Shown here: positions 1 through 8,708 of the stretch, in pieces
Layout of the letters: every line of letters starts with the position of its first letter
How positions within the stretch are numbered: position 1 is the first letter of the stretch
Source: a virus
Length of the DNA stretch: 29,996 bases
Virus record (IMG/VR): IMGVR_UViG_3300042892_000120
Coordinates: 1 to 29,996 of that record
Direction: 5' to 3' (one strand)
Position numbers and translations under genes: made by a program
The notes under the pieces: generated by a model
Told to the model about the DNA's origin: nothing
What the model saw: the letters and a program-made list of their open reading frames with translations, nothing else
Databases searched by the model: none

Positions 1-72
1 TCCAATTTGACAGCCGCTACGTTAGAATGCGCCCAGCGACCGGGCAGCATCGCCCGAGATGAGGTGAGCAAT

Positions 73-459
73 ATGCCGTCTGGAAGGCTGACAGACTATT
101 CGCCAGAGATCGTTGAGAAGGCGTGGGAATACGCCAACGGAGGCTGGATCAAGGCGGGCGACAAGGTGCCGTCAGTTGCCGGTCTGGCTTGCGAAATCGG
201 CATGCACCGTGAGACTTGCTACGATTGGGCGCGGGACAAGGACAAGGTTTTTTCTGACATCCTCAAGGCAATCGCGCAAAAGCAAGAGCGTGAGTTGCTG
301 AATAATGGCCTGTCTGGTGACTTCAACTACTCGATCACCAAGATGATGCTGTCCAAGCACGGCTACTCTGACGCGACGAAGCAGGAACTGTCTGGGCCAT
401 CAGGCGGCGCAATACCAATCGAGATCAAGCGAACCATCATAGATCCATCAGAGGCGTGA
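73..459 (+). CDS. terS: Terminase small subunit (DNA-packaging, P22 gp3-type)
   Basis: This is probably the small terminase subunit, which recognises the packaging site and regulates the large subunit. The 128-residue product has a helical DNA-binding-like N-terminal half (residues about 10-70, with an HTH-like stretch around GLACEIGMHRETCYDWARD). A second helical stretch contains KMMLSKHGYSDATKQEL, a pattern I know from gp3-type small terminases. The frame is open to the left edge, and a TTG at position 7 is possible. I chose the ATG at 73 because GAGGTGAG at 61-68 is a good ribosome binding site for it. The next gene begins one base after the stop. Position upstream of a clear large terminase supports the call, although the two are separated by an unusual 608-codon gene. 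Confidence 0.75.
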   Translation: MPSGRLTDYSPEIVEKAWEYANGGWIKAGDKVPSVAGLACEIGMHRETCYDWARDKDKVFSDILKAIAQKQERELLNNGLSGDFNYSITKMMLSKHGYSDATKQELSGPSGGAIPIEIKRTIIDPSEA

Positions 460-460
460 C

Positions 461-2287
461 ATGGGCATTTTCGATTTTCTCACCCCGAAAACTGACGGAT
501 TTGCATATGACCCAATGCGTCTGCCTGCCGGGGCTGATCCAGAAAATGATCCTGTTGTCGGTTATGATGAGTTGGGACAGAAAATCCGCAGGTCGCGGTT
601 CGACGGCACGCAATACTTGTTTGAGATGACGCCGCCCAAAACGCAATCTGTGGTCAAGGGCGCGTATCGTGAGGCAACAGCCAACCCGCTGGGCTTTACT
701 GGTGACTTGCTCAGTAATGCCGTGCAAAGCGCTTGGGACGCCATCTCAGTGCCAGCCAGATCAATGGCAGGCGAGCCAATCACTTACGGAGATATTGCTG
801 GGCTGACAGGTATGGTGACGCTTGGCGCTGGCGCTGGCACCGCACCTGCTGGAGCATTGCGCATGGGTGCAGCGCGTGATGGCCGACCACCGCTAACCTT
901 TGCCGATGTGGAACGTGTGATGATGGCACCATTCGACATGGGGCGTGGCATGGGGGACAACGGTGGTCCACCACTTAGAGAGGTTGTGCGTCCAAGAAGC
1001 TATGAGCGCGTTGGCTTAGATATTGCAGAGAATTTGAGAGGCGTGCCATCTGCCGCAGAAATCTCTGGGCGTGGGCCGACAGCGCCCGGCGCTGGCATGA
1101 CAGACATTAAATCGCAAAAGCCAACTGCACTCTCCGGCAGTTACAGTCGCGGATTCATTGACGAAGAATTGGTTGCCCCAATTCAGTCAAGCATAGCAGA
1201 CCTTGAGGGCCGGACGCTGATGGGAATTGTTGGGGACACGTCTGGTCGGCAGCGCGTCACGCAGGTCAACGAAGATGTTTTTGAGACCCCAATCGATACA
1301 CAGGGCGGCTTCCAATATATTGATCGCCCCGGACAGGGATATGCTGGTGCGCAAACTGCAACATCCAGCAAACTCAACGAGGCAAGCAAAACTGAAGACC
1401 CATTCTACATCAGCTTGCTGATGGGCGAACAATCGCCCGACTTTGCTGTTCCAACCTCGCAGATTTTTGGCCAGATGCTTAAGGGCGCCCCAATCGCCAC
1501 AAAGAACATCCCCACAATTGACGAAGCTATCCGTGGCATTGGCATGTCTGTGGTGAAAAAGAAGATTGTTGATGGGCAAGAAGTCAAATACAGCGAAACA
1601 ATATACCCATTCGGAGATTTCAAAAGCATTGGAACACCGGGCTACTTTGATGAGTATGTGGCTAGTCTCCCGACTGGCACGCAGCGTGCGGCACTTCTAA
1701 AGGGATTGGATAAGGCAAATCTCCAAAAGATGGGTCTGCCAAAAGTTTCCGATGCTCGCGCAGCGATGATGGACGAAGCCCAGATTGGCATGGATTGGGG
1801 ATCGACAGGCTATCGCGGGTTTACCCCAGACATTGAGCGTGGCGCATTCCGCACAACGCCCGATCAGTCGTTAACATATCAGGCTGGCGTTGATAAGGTC
1901 GGTGCTGCAAGAACGCTTACTGGCCAAGGCCGTGGCATACCCTATGCGCTGACATTCCCTGATTTGGCGGCAGAACTTCGTGCAAAGGGAACTGGCGGTG
2001 GCCTTGAGCTGACAAGCCCAGCATATAAAGTGTTTGAGGGAAGCCCTAAGCGCGCAAAGCAACCTGTCACGCCTCTTGTCGTTGATCTTGTTTCGACATT
2101 TCGTGAAATGGAAGACAGATTTGGCCGACGCTCTGCGCTAGGGTTTGCCCGTGACACGTTAAAGGACATAAAGGTCACCAAGGAAATGATTGAAGCTGCT
2201 CGACGCGCCAATGCCCCGACTTGGATGATTGCCCTAATGTCATCCGCTGCGCTATTGTCTCAAAGCCCAGAAGAAGAAGGTATTTAA
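461..2287 (+). CDS. Unknown 608-residue phage protein between terminase subunits
   Basis: I do not recognise a function. The protein has an ordinary soluble N-terminus, then a glycine/alanine-rich hydrophobic segment at about residues 111-135, and the motif GDNGGPPL at 165-172. A long mixed region follows to the C-terminus, which ends in a short hydrophobic stretch (PTWMIALMSSAALL). I recall GNGGPPL-like motifs in alphaproteobacterial phage and plasmid proteins, but cannot attach a function. The hydrophobic Gly/Ala region resembles in style that of the third ejection protein at 16863. A virion or injected protein is therefore possible, but this is inference. The start is well supported by GAGG at 451-454, six bases upstream, overlapping the end of the small terminase. 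Its place between small and large terminase genes is unusual, since these are normally adjacent. Confidence 0.85.
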   Translation: MGIFDFLTPKTDGFAYDPMRLPAGADPENDPVVGYDELGQKIRRSRFDGTQYLFEMTPPKTQSVVKGAYREATANPLGFTGDLLSNAVQSAWDAISVPARSMAGEPITYGDIAGLTGMVTLGAGAGTAPAGALRMGAARDGRPPLTFADVERVMMAPFDMGRGMGDNGGPPLREVVRPRSYERVGLDIAENLRGVPSAAEISGRGPTAPGAGMTDIKSQKPTALSGSYSRGFIDEELVAPIQSSIADLEGRTLMGIVGDTSGRQRVTQVNEDVFETPIDTQGGFQYIDRPGQGYAGAQTATSSKLNEASKTEDPFYISLLMGEQSPDFAVPTSQIFGQMLKGAPIATKNIPTIDEAIRGIGMSVVKKKIVDGQEVKYSETIYPFGDFKSIGTPGYFDEYVASLPTGTQRAALLKGLDKANLQKMGLPKVSDARAAMMDEAQIGMDWGSTGYRGFTPDIERGAFRTTPDQSLTYQAGVDKVGAARTLTGQGRGIPYALTFPDLAAELRAKGTGGGLELTSPAYKVFEGSPKRAKQPVTPLVVDLVSTFREMEDRFGRRSALGFARDTLKDIKVTKEMIEAARRANAPTWMIALMSSAALLSQSPEEEGI

Positions 2288-2296
2288 GGCTCAGTA

Positions 2297-3523
2297 ATGA
2301 ACCTAAACATCAACACGCCACGCTGGGCTGTTCCAATCCTCAAGAAAGAACACGCCCGCTACATTGGCGCATTCGGTGGGCGCGGCTCTGGCAAATCAAC
2401 CTTCTTTGCTGAGTGGATCGTTGAGCGCTGCGTGATGAAGCGCACAGATGTGGTCTGCGTTCGTGAGGTGCAGAAGTCTCTCAAGCAATCCGTCAAGAAG
2501 CTGATCGAAAACAAGATACAGGAACTTGGCGTTGGGCACATGTTTGAGGTGCAGCAGGCTGAGATCAAATGCCCGCACGGTGGCGTCATCATCTTTCAGG
2601 GGATGCAGAACCACACAGCCGACAGTATTAAGTCGCTTGAAGGCTTTGACATCGCTTGGGTGGAAGAGGCGCAGTCGATCAGCCAGTTTTCTCTAGACCT
2701 ATTGCGCCCGACAATCCGCAAGCCCGGATCGCAGTTGCTGTTCAGTTGGAACCCGCGATATGAAGATGATCCAGTTGAGACGCTGCTGCGTGGAAGCAAC
2801 GCTCCGACCGACAGCATCGTGGTCGAGGTCAACTATTCCGAGAACCCGTGGTTTCCTGACGTTCTGCGGGATGAGATGGAATACGATCTCAGACGTGATC
2901 CAGATAAATATCTGCACGTCTGGAAAGGCCAGTATGTTCGCAATAGCGAAACCAGAGTGTTCAAGAACTGGGTGATTGAAGACTTCGACGCGCCGCCAGA
3001 TGCTGTCCATCGGTTCGGCGCGGATTGGGGCTTTGCATCTGATCCGACAGTTTGCGTTCGCTGCCACATCATAGGCCGCAAGCTATACATCGACTATGAG
3101 GCGTATCAGGTCGGCTGCGAGATCGTGGACACGCCATCGCTGTTCATGTCCATTCCAGAGGCTGAGAAGTGGCCTATGGTGGCAGACAGTGCACGGCCTG
3201 AGACAATCAGCCACATGCGCAAGAACGGTTTCCCCAAGATACAATCAGCCGTCAAGGGCGCGAAGTCTGTTGAGGAAGGCATCGAGTGGCTGAAGTCGTT
3301 TGACATCGTTGTGCATCCACGCTGCAAGCACACGATTGACGAACTGACGCTGTATAGTTTCAAGACCGATCAGATGACGGGCAAGATTCTTCCCGTGCTG
3401 GAAGACCGCGACAACCATGTGATCGACGCGGTTCGCTATGCTCTTGAAGGTGCGCGGCGGGCTAACGCACAGCAGAAGCCAAAGGCCCGGCCAGTGGTCA
3501 CAATGATGCCGATGGCAAGGTGA
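2297..3523 (+). CDS. terL: Terminase large subunit
   Basis: The large terminase is the ATPase and nuclease that pumps DNA into the prohead and cuts concatemers. The 408-residue protein has a Walker A motif GGRGSGKS at residues 27-34 and a Walker B region FDIAWVEEAQ at 117-126 with the catalytic glutamate pair. A coupling motif SWNP lies at about 150-153. The C-terminal RNase H-like nuclease has acidic residues D243 (GADWG), D297 (VADSA) and D377 (HVIDAVRYA). These are hallmarks of the Terminase_3/PBSX-XtmB type family. The start at 2297 has AAGG seven bases upstream. The stop codon abuts the -35 element of a promoter for the portal gene. Confidence 0.96.
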   Translation: MNLNINTPRWAVPILKKEHARYIGAFGGRGSGKSTFFAEWIVERCVMKRTDVVCVREVQKSLKQSVKKLIENKIQELGVGHMFEVQQAEIKCPHGGVIIFQGMQNHTADSIKSLEGFDIAWVEEAQSISQFSLDLLRPTIRKPGSQLLFSWNPRYEDDPVETLLRGSNAPTDSIVVEVNYSENPWFPDVLRDEMEYDLRRDPDKYLHVWKGQYVRNSETRVFKNWVIEDFDAPPDAVHRFGADWGFASDPTVCVRCHIIGRKLYIDYEAYQVGCEIVDTPSLFMSIPEAEKWPMVADSARPETISHMRKNGFPKIQSAVKGAKSVEEGIEWLKSFDIVVHPRCKHTIDELTLYSFKTDQMTGKILPVLEDRDNHVIDAVRYALEGARRANAQQKPKARPVVTMMPMAR

Positions 3524-3552
3524 TTGTTTTATCCGCCAAAAGCGCCTATAAT
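3524..3552 (+). promoter_or_regulatory. Sigma70-like promoter upstream of portal gene
   Basis: TTGTTT at 3524-3529 is followed by a 17-base spacer and a perfect TATAAT at 3547-3552. The -35 element begins immediately after the large terminase stop. Transcription would start near 3559, leaving a short leader with AGGAA at 3571-3575 before the portal start at 3581. The -35 matches consensus at only three positions, so the perfect -10 and the exact spacing carry the call. Confidence 0.55.
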
Positions 3553-3580
3553 GGCGCGAAATGAATTGCGAGGAACTGCC

Positions 3581-5659
3581 GTGGCAAGAATGACCAGAAG
3601 CGAACGGCTTGCAACAGTGCATCAGGATGCGCTGCAAGAGTTCGACGACATTCAAAGTGCCATGCGTGAAGGCCGTCTGCAATGCCTTGAAGATCGCCGC
3701 TTTTATTCCATTGCCGGGGCGCAGTGGGAAGGCAACCTTGCAGAGCAGTTCAACAATAAGCCGCGCTTCGAGGTGAACAAGATCCACCTGTCGGTGATGC
3801 GGATTATCAACGAATACCGAAACAACCGCATCACGGTGGACTTCGTGAGCAAGGACGGCACGTCAGACGATAAGCTGGCCGATACTTGCGATATGCTATT
3901 CCGCGCAGATGAGCAGGACAGCGGTGCGGATGAAGCCTATGACAACGCCTTTGAGGAAGCGGTGGGCGGTGGCTTTGGTGCATTCCGCCTGCGCACTGAA
4001 TACGAAGATGAGTATGACGAAGAAAACGAAAACCAGCGCATTCGGATCGAACCGATCTATGACGCTGACACAACGGTGTTCTTTGATCTAGACGCCAAGC
4101 GCCAAGACAAGTCTGACGCGAAGGTGTGCTTTGTGCTGACCTCGATGACGCGGGATTCCTACCGCAAAGAGTTTGATGACGATCCAGACACATGGCCGCA
4201 CGAAATTCACCAGAATGAATTTGATTGGTCAACGCCTGACATGATCTTCATCGCCGAGGTTTTCCGCGTTGAGGAAGCATCGGAACTGATCCGCACGTTC
4301 CAATCTATCGACGGCGAGGAAACCCGTTACAGCGAGAAAGACTTCGCTGACGATCCAGAACTTGAGAACATGCTGACGGCTACGGGTCAGGTCGAGGTGC
4401 GCCAGAAGCGCGTGAAGCGCCGCAAGGTGCATAAGTATATCATGAGCGGCAACGGCATTCTGGAAGACAGCGGCTATATCGCTGGCACTGAAATCCCGAT
4501 TGTGCCTGTTTACGGAAAGCGCTGGTATATCGACAACATCGAGCGCTGCATGGGCCACGTTCGCATGGCCAAGGATGCGCAGCGCCTTAAGAACATGCAG
4601 CTATCTAAGCTGGGCGAAATCTCTGCGCTGTCCACGACTGAAAAGCCAATCTTCGCAGCCGAGCAAGTCGCTGGCTATGAGGTGATGTGGGCAGAGGACA
4701 ACCTGAAAAACTATCCGTATCTGCTGATCAACACCATGACGGATGCGAACGGCAACGAGGCTTTGGCTGGCCCGGTTGCATATACCAAGCCGCCGCAAAT
4801 CCCGCCTGCACTGGCTGGCCTGTTGCAGATCACCGAGCAAGACATCAGCGATCTGTTGGGCAACCAGCAGGCTGGCGAGCAGATGGTTTCCAACATCTCT
4901 GGCAAGGCTGTGGAGTTGATCCAAAGCAAGATCGACATGCAGACCTACATCTACATGTCGAACATGGCCAAGGCGATCAAGCGCTGCGGTGAAATCTGGC
5001 TGTCGATGTCGCGCGATGTGATGGTTGAATCGGGCCGAAAGCTAAAGGGCATCGGATCGCAAGGGCAGATGTCCACAGTTGAATTGGCTCGACCTGTCCT
5101 GAACCCAGAGACGGGCGCGGTGGAATATGAGAACGATCTAAGCAAAGCCAAGTTTGACGTTGCGGTTGAGGTCGGGCCATCGTCGGAATCCAGACGCGCC
5201 GCCACTGTTCGGTCGCTGATGGGCATGATGCAACTGGCAACCGATCCAGAGACCCAGCAGGTGCTTGGTTCGATGGCGATGCTGAACATGGAAGGCGAAG
5301 GCATCTCTGACGTGCGAGACTTCTTCCGCAACCGTCTGATCAAGATGGGCGTGGTTAAGCCAACAGCAGAAGAACAGCAGTTGTTGCTGGAGGAACTGCA
5401 ACAGGCGCAGTCGCAGCAGCAACCAGATCCGCAGGCGCAGTATCTGCAAGCAGCGGCAATGGAAGCGCAGGCCAAAGCAGGTCAGGCGCAGGCCAACACA
5501 GCATACACCTTGGCACGGGCTGAAGAGACCAAAGCCAAGACCGTTGAAGTGCTTTCTGGCATCCAGCAGAAAGAGCGCGACAGCGTATTGAACACGGCGA
5601 AGGCACTTCAAGAAGTGGTATCGCCCGGAATGCGGCAACCGCCCAGCCGCACATTCTAA
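3581..5659 (+). CDS. Portal protein (P22 type)
   Basis: The portal forms the dodecameric DNA channel at one capsid vertex and docks the terminase and the gp4-like adaptor. The product is about 692 residues, near the size of P22 gp1. It starts with a helical region containing FYSIAGAQW and VNKIHLSVMRIINEYRNNR, which I recognise as typical of P22-type portals. An acidic wing region follows (EDEYDEENENQ). The C-terminus is a long Gln/Ala-rich helix, as expected for the barrel of P22 portals. Reading frames upstream allow TTG 3524 or ATG 3551, but those lie inside the promoter. GTG 3581, five bases after AGGAA, is the best start, and ATG 3590 is an alternative. Terminase lies upstream and scaffold and coat follow, the P22 order. 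Confidence 0.92.
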   Translation: MARMTRSERLATVHQDALQEFDDIQSAMREGRLQCLEDRRFYSIAGAQWEGNLAEQFNNKPRFEVNKIHLSVMRIINEYRNNRITVDFVSKDGTSDDKLADTCDMLFRADEQDSGADEAYDNAFEEAVGGGFGAFRLRTEYEDEYDEENENQRIRIEPIYDADTTVFFDLDAKRQDKSDAKVCFVLTSMTRDSYRKEFDDDPDTWPHEIHQNEFDWSTPDMIFIAEVFRVEEASELIRTFQSIDGEETRYSEKDFADDPELENMLTATGQVEVRQKRVKRRKVHKYIMSGNGILEDSGYIAGTEIPIVPVYGKRWYIDNIERCMGHVRMAKDAQRLKNMQLSKLGEISALSTTEKPIFAAEQVAGYEVMWAEDNLKNYPYLLINTMTDANGNEALAGPVAYTKPPQIPPALAGLLQITEQDISDLLGNQQAGEQMVSNISGKAVELIQSKIDMQTYIYMSNMAKAIKRCGEIWLSMSRDVMVESGRKLKGIGSQGQMSTVELARPVLNPETGAVEYENDLSKAKFDVAVEVGPSSESRRAATVRSLMGMMQLATDPETQQVLGSMAMLNMEGEGISDVRDFFRNRLIKMGVVKPTAEEQQLLLEELQQAQSQQQPDPQAQYLQAAAMEAQAKAGQAQANTAYTLARAEETKAKTVEVLSGIQQKERDSVLNTAKALQEVVSPGMRQPPSRTF

Positions 5660-5684
5660 TGGGTGAGAATTGTATGAGGATCGA

Positions 5685-6533
5685 ATGGACGAAGATAAGG
5701 CAGAATTTGACGACGATCTAGATGAAGTTGAGGAGCCGGAAGTCGAAGAACCTGAAGAGGAAGAAATCGACACTGAGGCCGAGACCGAAGAAGACGATGT
5801 TGTTGTCAGCATAAATGGGGAATCGCCTGACCCCGAAGACGAGAAGGAAGTTAGCGCTCCCGGCTGGGTGCGTGATCTTCGTAAATCGTATCGTGAGGAA
5901 AAGCGTCGAGCGAAAGACCTTGAGCAGAAGGTGCAGCAGCTGGAGCAGCGGACACAACCCGCGCAACAGCCGCTAGGCCAGAAACCCACGTTAGATTCGG
6001 TTGACTACGACACCGAGCGTTATGAGACGGCACTTGCGGCGTGGTATGAAAAGAAGCGCCAGCATGACGACAGGCAACTATCCGTCCGGGCTGAACAGGA
6101 AGCTGTTCAGAAGGGATGGGAGAAGAAGCTTGAGGGTTATCATTCTGCGAAAGCAGGCTTGAAGGTCAGGGACTATGACTTCGCAGAAGAAGTTGTTCAG
6201 GACACCCTAAGCGTCATGCAGCAGGGGATGATCGTGCAAGGTGCGGAAAACCCCGCATTGCTCGTTTATGCTCTGGGCAAGAACCCAAAGAAAGCGAAGG
6301 AACTTGCTTCTATAACCGATCCCGTAAAGTTCGCCTTTGCGGTGGCCAAGTTGGAGACCAATTTGAAAGTCACGAATCGCAAGGCGTCATCCACGCCGGA
6401 AAAGAAGTTAAGCGGCACAGGCCGTCCTTCTGGAACGGTAGACGGCACCCTAGAACGGCTGAGAGCAGAAGCTGAACGCACTGGGAACTACACGAAAGTG
6501 ACCCAGTATAAAAAGCAGAAGCAATCGGCATAA
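5685..6533 (+). CDS. Scaffolding protein (P22 gp8-like)
   Basis: This likely directs coat assembly into the prohead and exits before DNA entry. The 282-residue product has an extremely acidic N-terminus (roughly residues 1-60, rich in E and D). A charged coiled-coil region follows (RKSYREEKRRAKDLEQKVQQ), then a helical middle. It ends in a basic helix (KVTQYKKQKQSA), as in the coat-binding C-terminus of P22 scaffold. Sequence identity to P22 itself is not obvious, so the call rests on composition, size and position between portal and coat. The start ATG at 5685 follows GAGGA at 5676-5680. A TTG at 5670 would extend it by five residues but lacks a ribosome site. Confidence 0.82.
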   Translation: MDEDKAEFDDDLDEVEEPEVEEPEEEEIDTEAETEEDDVVVSINGESPDPEDEKEVSAPGWVRDLRKSYREEKRRAKDLEQKVQQLEQRTQPAQQPLGQKPTLDSVDYDTERYETALAAWYEKKRQHDDRQLSVRAEQEAVQKGWEKKLEGYHSAKAGLKVRDYDFAEEVVQDTLSVMQQGMIVQGAENPALLVYALGKNPKKAKELASITDPVKFAFAVAKLETNLKVTNRKASSTPEKKLSGTGRPSGTVDGTLERLRAEAERTGNYTKVTQYKKQKQSA

Positions 6534-6553
6534 ACCCATAAAGGACATGCCAA

Positions 6554-7822
6554 ATGGCAAACTCGTTTTCTAAAGAAGAGCGCGTAGCGTTCGAAGACAT
6601 CCTCTCCGGCTTTAACGACGCACTCGTTTTGTCGTCGTTGGTCACTAAGTATAACACCAACGGTCAACAGATGGAGCGTTCGTCGGACACCATCTGGCGC
6701 CCTGAACCCTACATCGCACAGTCGTTTGATGGTTCGGACGCTACGTCCAACTTCAAAGACTCGACCCAGCTTGCTGTGCCTGCAACCATTGGCTACCAGA
6801 AGCACTCGACGGCGCTGCTGACCGCAAAAGAACTGCGCGACCAGTTGCAGGAAAACCGTCTGGGTCAGGCTGCTGCTCAGAAGCTGGCTTCTGACATCAA
6901 CGTGGCCGTGCTGACTGTTGCTTCTAACCAAGGCACTATCGTTTCCAAGCGCACCACCGCTGCATCGGGCTTCACTGATGTTGCAGAGGTTGATGCTCTG
7001 ATGAACGAGCAGGGCGTGATGATGAGCGACCGCAACTATGCGCTGTCCACCCGTGACTACAACGGAATGGCTGCTGACTTGGCTGCGCGTCAGACCATGA
7101 TCCAAATCCCGACCGAAGCGTATCGTCGCGCTTACGTTGGCGAAGTGGCTGGCTTCCAGACCTATAAGATGGACTATGCAACCCGCCTGACGGCGGCTGC
7201 TGGCACAACTGTGACGGTCAACGGCGCTAACCAGTATTACACCCCCAAGGCCACCTCGACGGCTTCGACGGGTGAAGTTGCAAACGTGGACAACCGCTAC
7301 CAGAACCTGACCATCGCTGTTGGCGGCGGCACGGTGAAGGTTGGCGATGCGTTCACCATCGCAAACGTCTTTGCTGTTCACCACATCACCAAGCAAAGCA
7401 CTGGCGTTCTGAAGACCTTCCGCATCACCGCAATCGTCTCTGGTTCGGGCGGTTCGGGCGTGGTCACGATCAGCCCGCCGATCATCTCCAATGGCGGTTC
7501 GACCGATGCCGAAGCGCAGTATAAGAACGTGACTGCAACGCCTGCAAACGGCGCGGCTATCACCTTCTTGAACACTGTGACTGCAGCAGTGAACTGCTTC
7601 TGGCACCGCGATGCCATCGAGTTGCTGCCCGCATCGTTGGCGATCCCGACTGATGCTGGTGCTGACATCATGCGCGCAACGACCGATCAGGGCGTTGAAC
7701 TGGTGATGCAGAAGCAGTTCGACATCAACACCCAGAAGACCAAGTATCGTTGGGATACTTTGTTCGGTGTGGCGATGTTGCAGCCCGAAATGGCTGGCAT
7801 CCAGTTGTTCTCGCAGACCTGA
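6554..7822 (+). CDS. Major capsid protein (P22 gp5-type coat)
   Basis: The coat protein builds the icosahedral shell with an HK97-type fold. The 422-residue length matches P22 gp5 (430). Stretches recall P22 coat directly: MERSSDTIWRP near the N-terminus, VDNRYQNLTIAVGG in the middle and CFWHRDAIELL near the C-terminus, each with a counterpart in the P22 protein at a similar position. AAGGA at 6541-6545 lies eight bases before the ATG. Codon use looks strongly biased, with many GTT/GCT/AAG and CGC/CGT codons, as expected for the most abundant product. A strong terminator follows nine bases after the stop, which would limit read-through to later genes. Confidence 0.96.
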   Translation: MANSFSKEERVAFEDILSGFNDALVLSSLVTKYNTNGQQMERSSDTIWRPEPYIAQSFDGSDATSNFKDSTQLAVPATIGYQKHSTALLTAKELRDQLQENRLGQAAAQKLASDINVAVLTVASNQGTIVSKRTTAASGFTDVAEVDALMNEQGVMMSDRNYALSTRDYNGMAADLAARQTMIQIPTEAYRRAYVGEVAGFQTYKMDYATRLTAAAGTTVTVNGANQYYTPKATSTASTGEVANVDNRYQNLTIAVGGGTVKVGDAFTIANVFAVHHITKQSTGVLKTFRITAIVSGSGGSGVVTISPPIISNGGSTDAEAQYKNVTATPANGAAITFLNTVTAAVNCFWHRDAIELLPASLAIPTDAGADIMRATTDQGVELVMQKQFDINTQKTKYRWDTLFGVAMLQPEMAGIQLFSQT

Positions 7823-7830
7823 TAACAACG

Positions 7831-7858
7831 GAGAGGGGGTTTTGGCCCCCTCTCTTTT
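7831..7858 (+). terminator. Rho-independent terminator after coat gene
   Basis: A perfect 9-bp GC-rich stem pairs 7831-7839 (GAGAGGGGG) with 7846-7854 (CCCCCTCTC), around a 6-base loop TTTTGG, followed by TTTT at 7855-7858. It lies between the coat stop and the ribosome binding site of the next small gene. It probably sets a step-down in expression after the coat protein, with read-through supplying the tail genes. Confidence 0.9.
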
Positions 7859-7872
7859 CATAGGGGAATGAC

Positions 7873-8043
7873 ATGGCGCTTAAAAAAGGTTACAGTAGCA
7901 AGACCATCGGCTCCAACATTAAGGCGGAGATGAAGGCCGGAAAGCCCAACAAGCAGGCGATTGCTATTGCTCTCAGCACTGCTGAAAAGGCCGCAAAGAA
8001 AGCTGGCAAGCCATCAAAAGCACCCAAGAGGAAAATGGCATGA
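7873..8043 (+). CDS. Small lysine-rich phage protein (GYSxKTIxxNI type)
   Basis: This 56-residue, very basic protein begins MALKKGYSSKTIGSNIKAEM and continues with KPNKQAIAIALSTAEKAAKKAG. I recognise the pattern of a GYS-K-T-I-NI start followed by a KQA-AIAL helix from many small phage proteins of unknown role. A DNA- or RNA-binding role is plausible from charge alone. AGGGGAA at 7862-7868 precedes the ATG by four bases. The gene is the first after the coat terminator, and its stop overlaps the next start as ATGA. Confidence 0.8.
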   Translation: MALKKGYSSKTIGSNIKAEMKAGKPNKQAIAIALSTAEKAAKKAGKPSKAPKRKMA

Positions 8044-8216
8044 CTGTGATGCTCTACAAATCGCCGGGGCCGCACAAGTTTCATGGTGGCGATTTTGATT
8101 ATATCGTTGTGGATGAGGCTGACGTTGATGTGTGCTTGGCCGAGGGCTGGGCGCTGACAACGACTGAGGCTGGCGACAAACCCAAGCGCGGTCGCAAACC
8201 AAAGTTTGAGGAATAA
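8040..8216 (+). CDS. Small phage protein with basic AT-hook-like tail
   Basis: This 58-residue product has the N-terminal pattern MTVMLYKSPGPHKFHGGDFDYIVVDEADVD, followed by a short helix ending in GWALTTTEA. A basic C-terminal tail KPKRGRKPKFEE resembles an AT-hook core but lacks the exact RGRP. Similar short proteins sit just upstream of gp4-like adaptor genes in P22-like phages as I recall them, with function unknown. The start overlaps the previous stop (ATGA at 8040-8043), so translational coupling is likely. The next gene starts three bases after the TAA. Confidence 0.8.
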   Translation: MTVMLYKSPGPHKFHGGDFDYIVVDEADVDVCLAEGWALTTTEAGDKPKRGRKPKFEE

Positions 8217-8219
8217 ATC

Positions 8220-8705
8220 ATGGCCTTCACGAAGCGCGACATCATCAATCAAGCGTTTGCCGAAATTGGCATGGCTGACTATGTGTTCGACCTGCAACCG
8301 CAGCAGCTTGAAAATGCGCTTCGCCAGTTGGACATGATGATGGCGACATGGAATGGCAAGGGCATCCGCATCGGCTATCCGCTGCCATCATCGCCCAGCG
8401 GTAGTGATCTGGACGAGAACACTGGCGTGACCGACATAGCTTTAGAAGCCATGTATTTGAATTTGGCCATTCGGATTTCCAGTGGCTACGGCAAGACCGT
8501 CAGCCCGGAAACCAAGGCCGCTGCAAAGTATGCTTACAACCAGTTGCTTGGTCGGTCGGCGCTGCCGATTGAAATGCAGATTGGCAATCAAACTGTTCCA
8601 TCGGGTGCTGGCAACAAGGGCTGGCGCTACTACAACAACCCCTATTTGCGTCAGCCTACCGATCCTTTGACGGTTGGCTCTGATAGCATTCTTGATCTGG
8701 AGTGA
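8220..8705 (+). CDS. Head-to-tail adaptor (P22 gp4-like tail accessory factor)
   Basis: P22 gp4 binds beneath the portal and closes the head before gp10 is added. The 161-residue product has the typical opening MAFTKRDIINQAFAEIG. A helical core follows with LENALRQLDMMMATWNGKGIRIGYPLP, then TDIALEAMYLNLAIRISSGYGKTVSPETKAAAKYAYNQLL. The opening, the WNGKGIRIGYP segment and the length (P22 gp4 is 166) fit the family well. The C-terminal segment is glycine- and asparagine-rich. In P22 the gp4 protein also has peptidoglycan hydrolase activity; here a separate transglycosylase is encoded downstream. Confidence 0.88.
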   Translation: MAFTKRDIINQAFAEIGMADYVFDLQPQQLENALRQLDMMMATWNGKGIRIGYPLPSSPSGSDLDENTGVTDIALEAMYLNLAIRISSGYGKTVSPETKAAAKYAYNQLLGRSALPIEMQIGNQTVPSGAGNKGWRYYNNPYLRQPTDPLTVGSDSILDLE

Positions 8706-8708
8706 ATC

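Noticed and set aside
7-28. TTGACA at 7-12 and TAGAAT at 23-28 as a promoter
   Set aside because: The spacer is only 10 bases, too short for a sigma70 promoter. The region is also at the window edge, so a true -35 for TAGAAT could not be seen.
2255-2286. TTGTCT and TATTTA upstream of the large terminase as a promoter
   Set aside because: The spacing is 20 bases and the -10 match is poor.
5138-5989. Minus-strand open frame opposite portal and scaffold
   Set aside because: It is low-complexity, rich in Cys, Ser, Leu and Arg. It mirrors the Gln/Ala- and Glu-rich codons of the real genes and crosses their junction.
6507-6512. TATAAA shortly before the coat gene
   Set aside because: The bases 16-18 upstream do not resemble a -35 element, and it lies inside the scaffold gene; a weak promoter cannot be ruled out.
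6488-7861. A 457-codon open frame on the minus strand opposite the coat gene
   Set aside because: The coat protein on the + strand is certain. The antisense frame is open because of the biased codon use of the coat gene, runs through the terminator, and encodes no recognisable protein.
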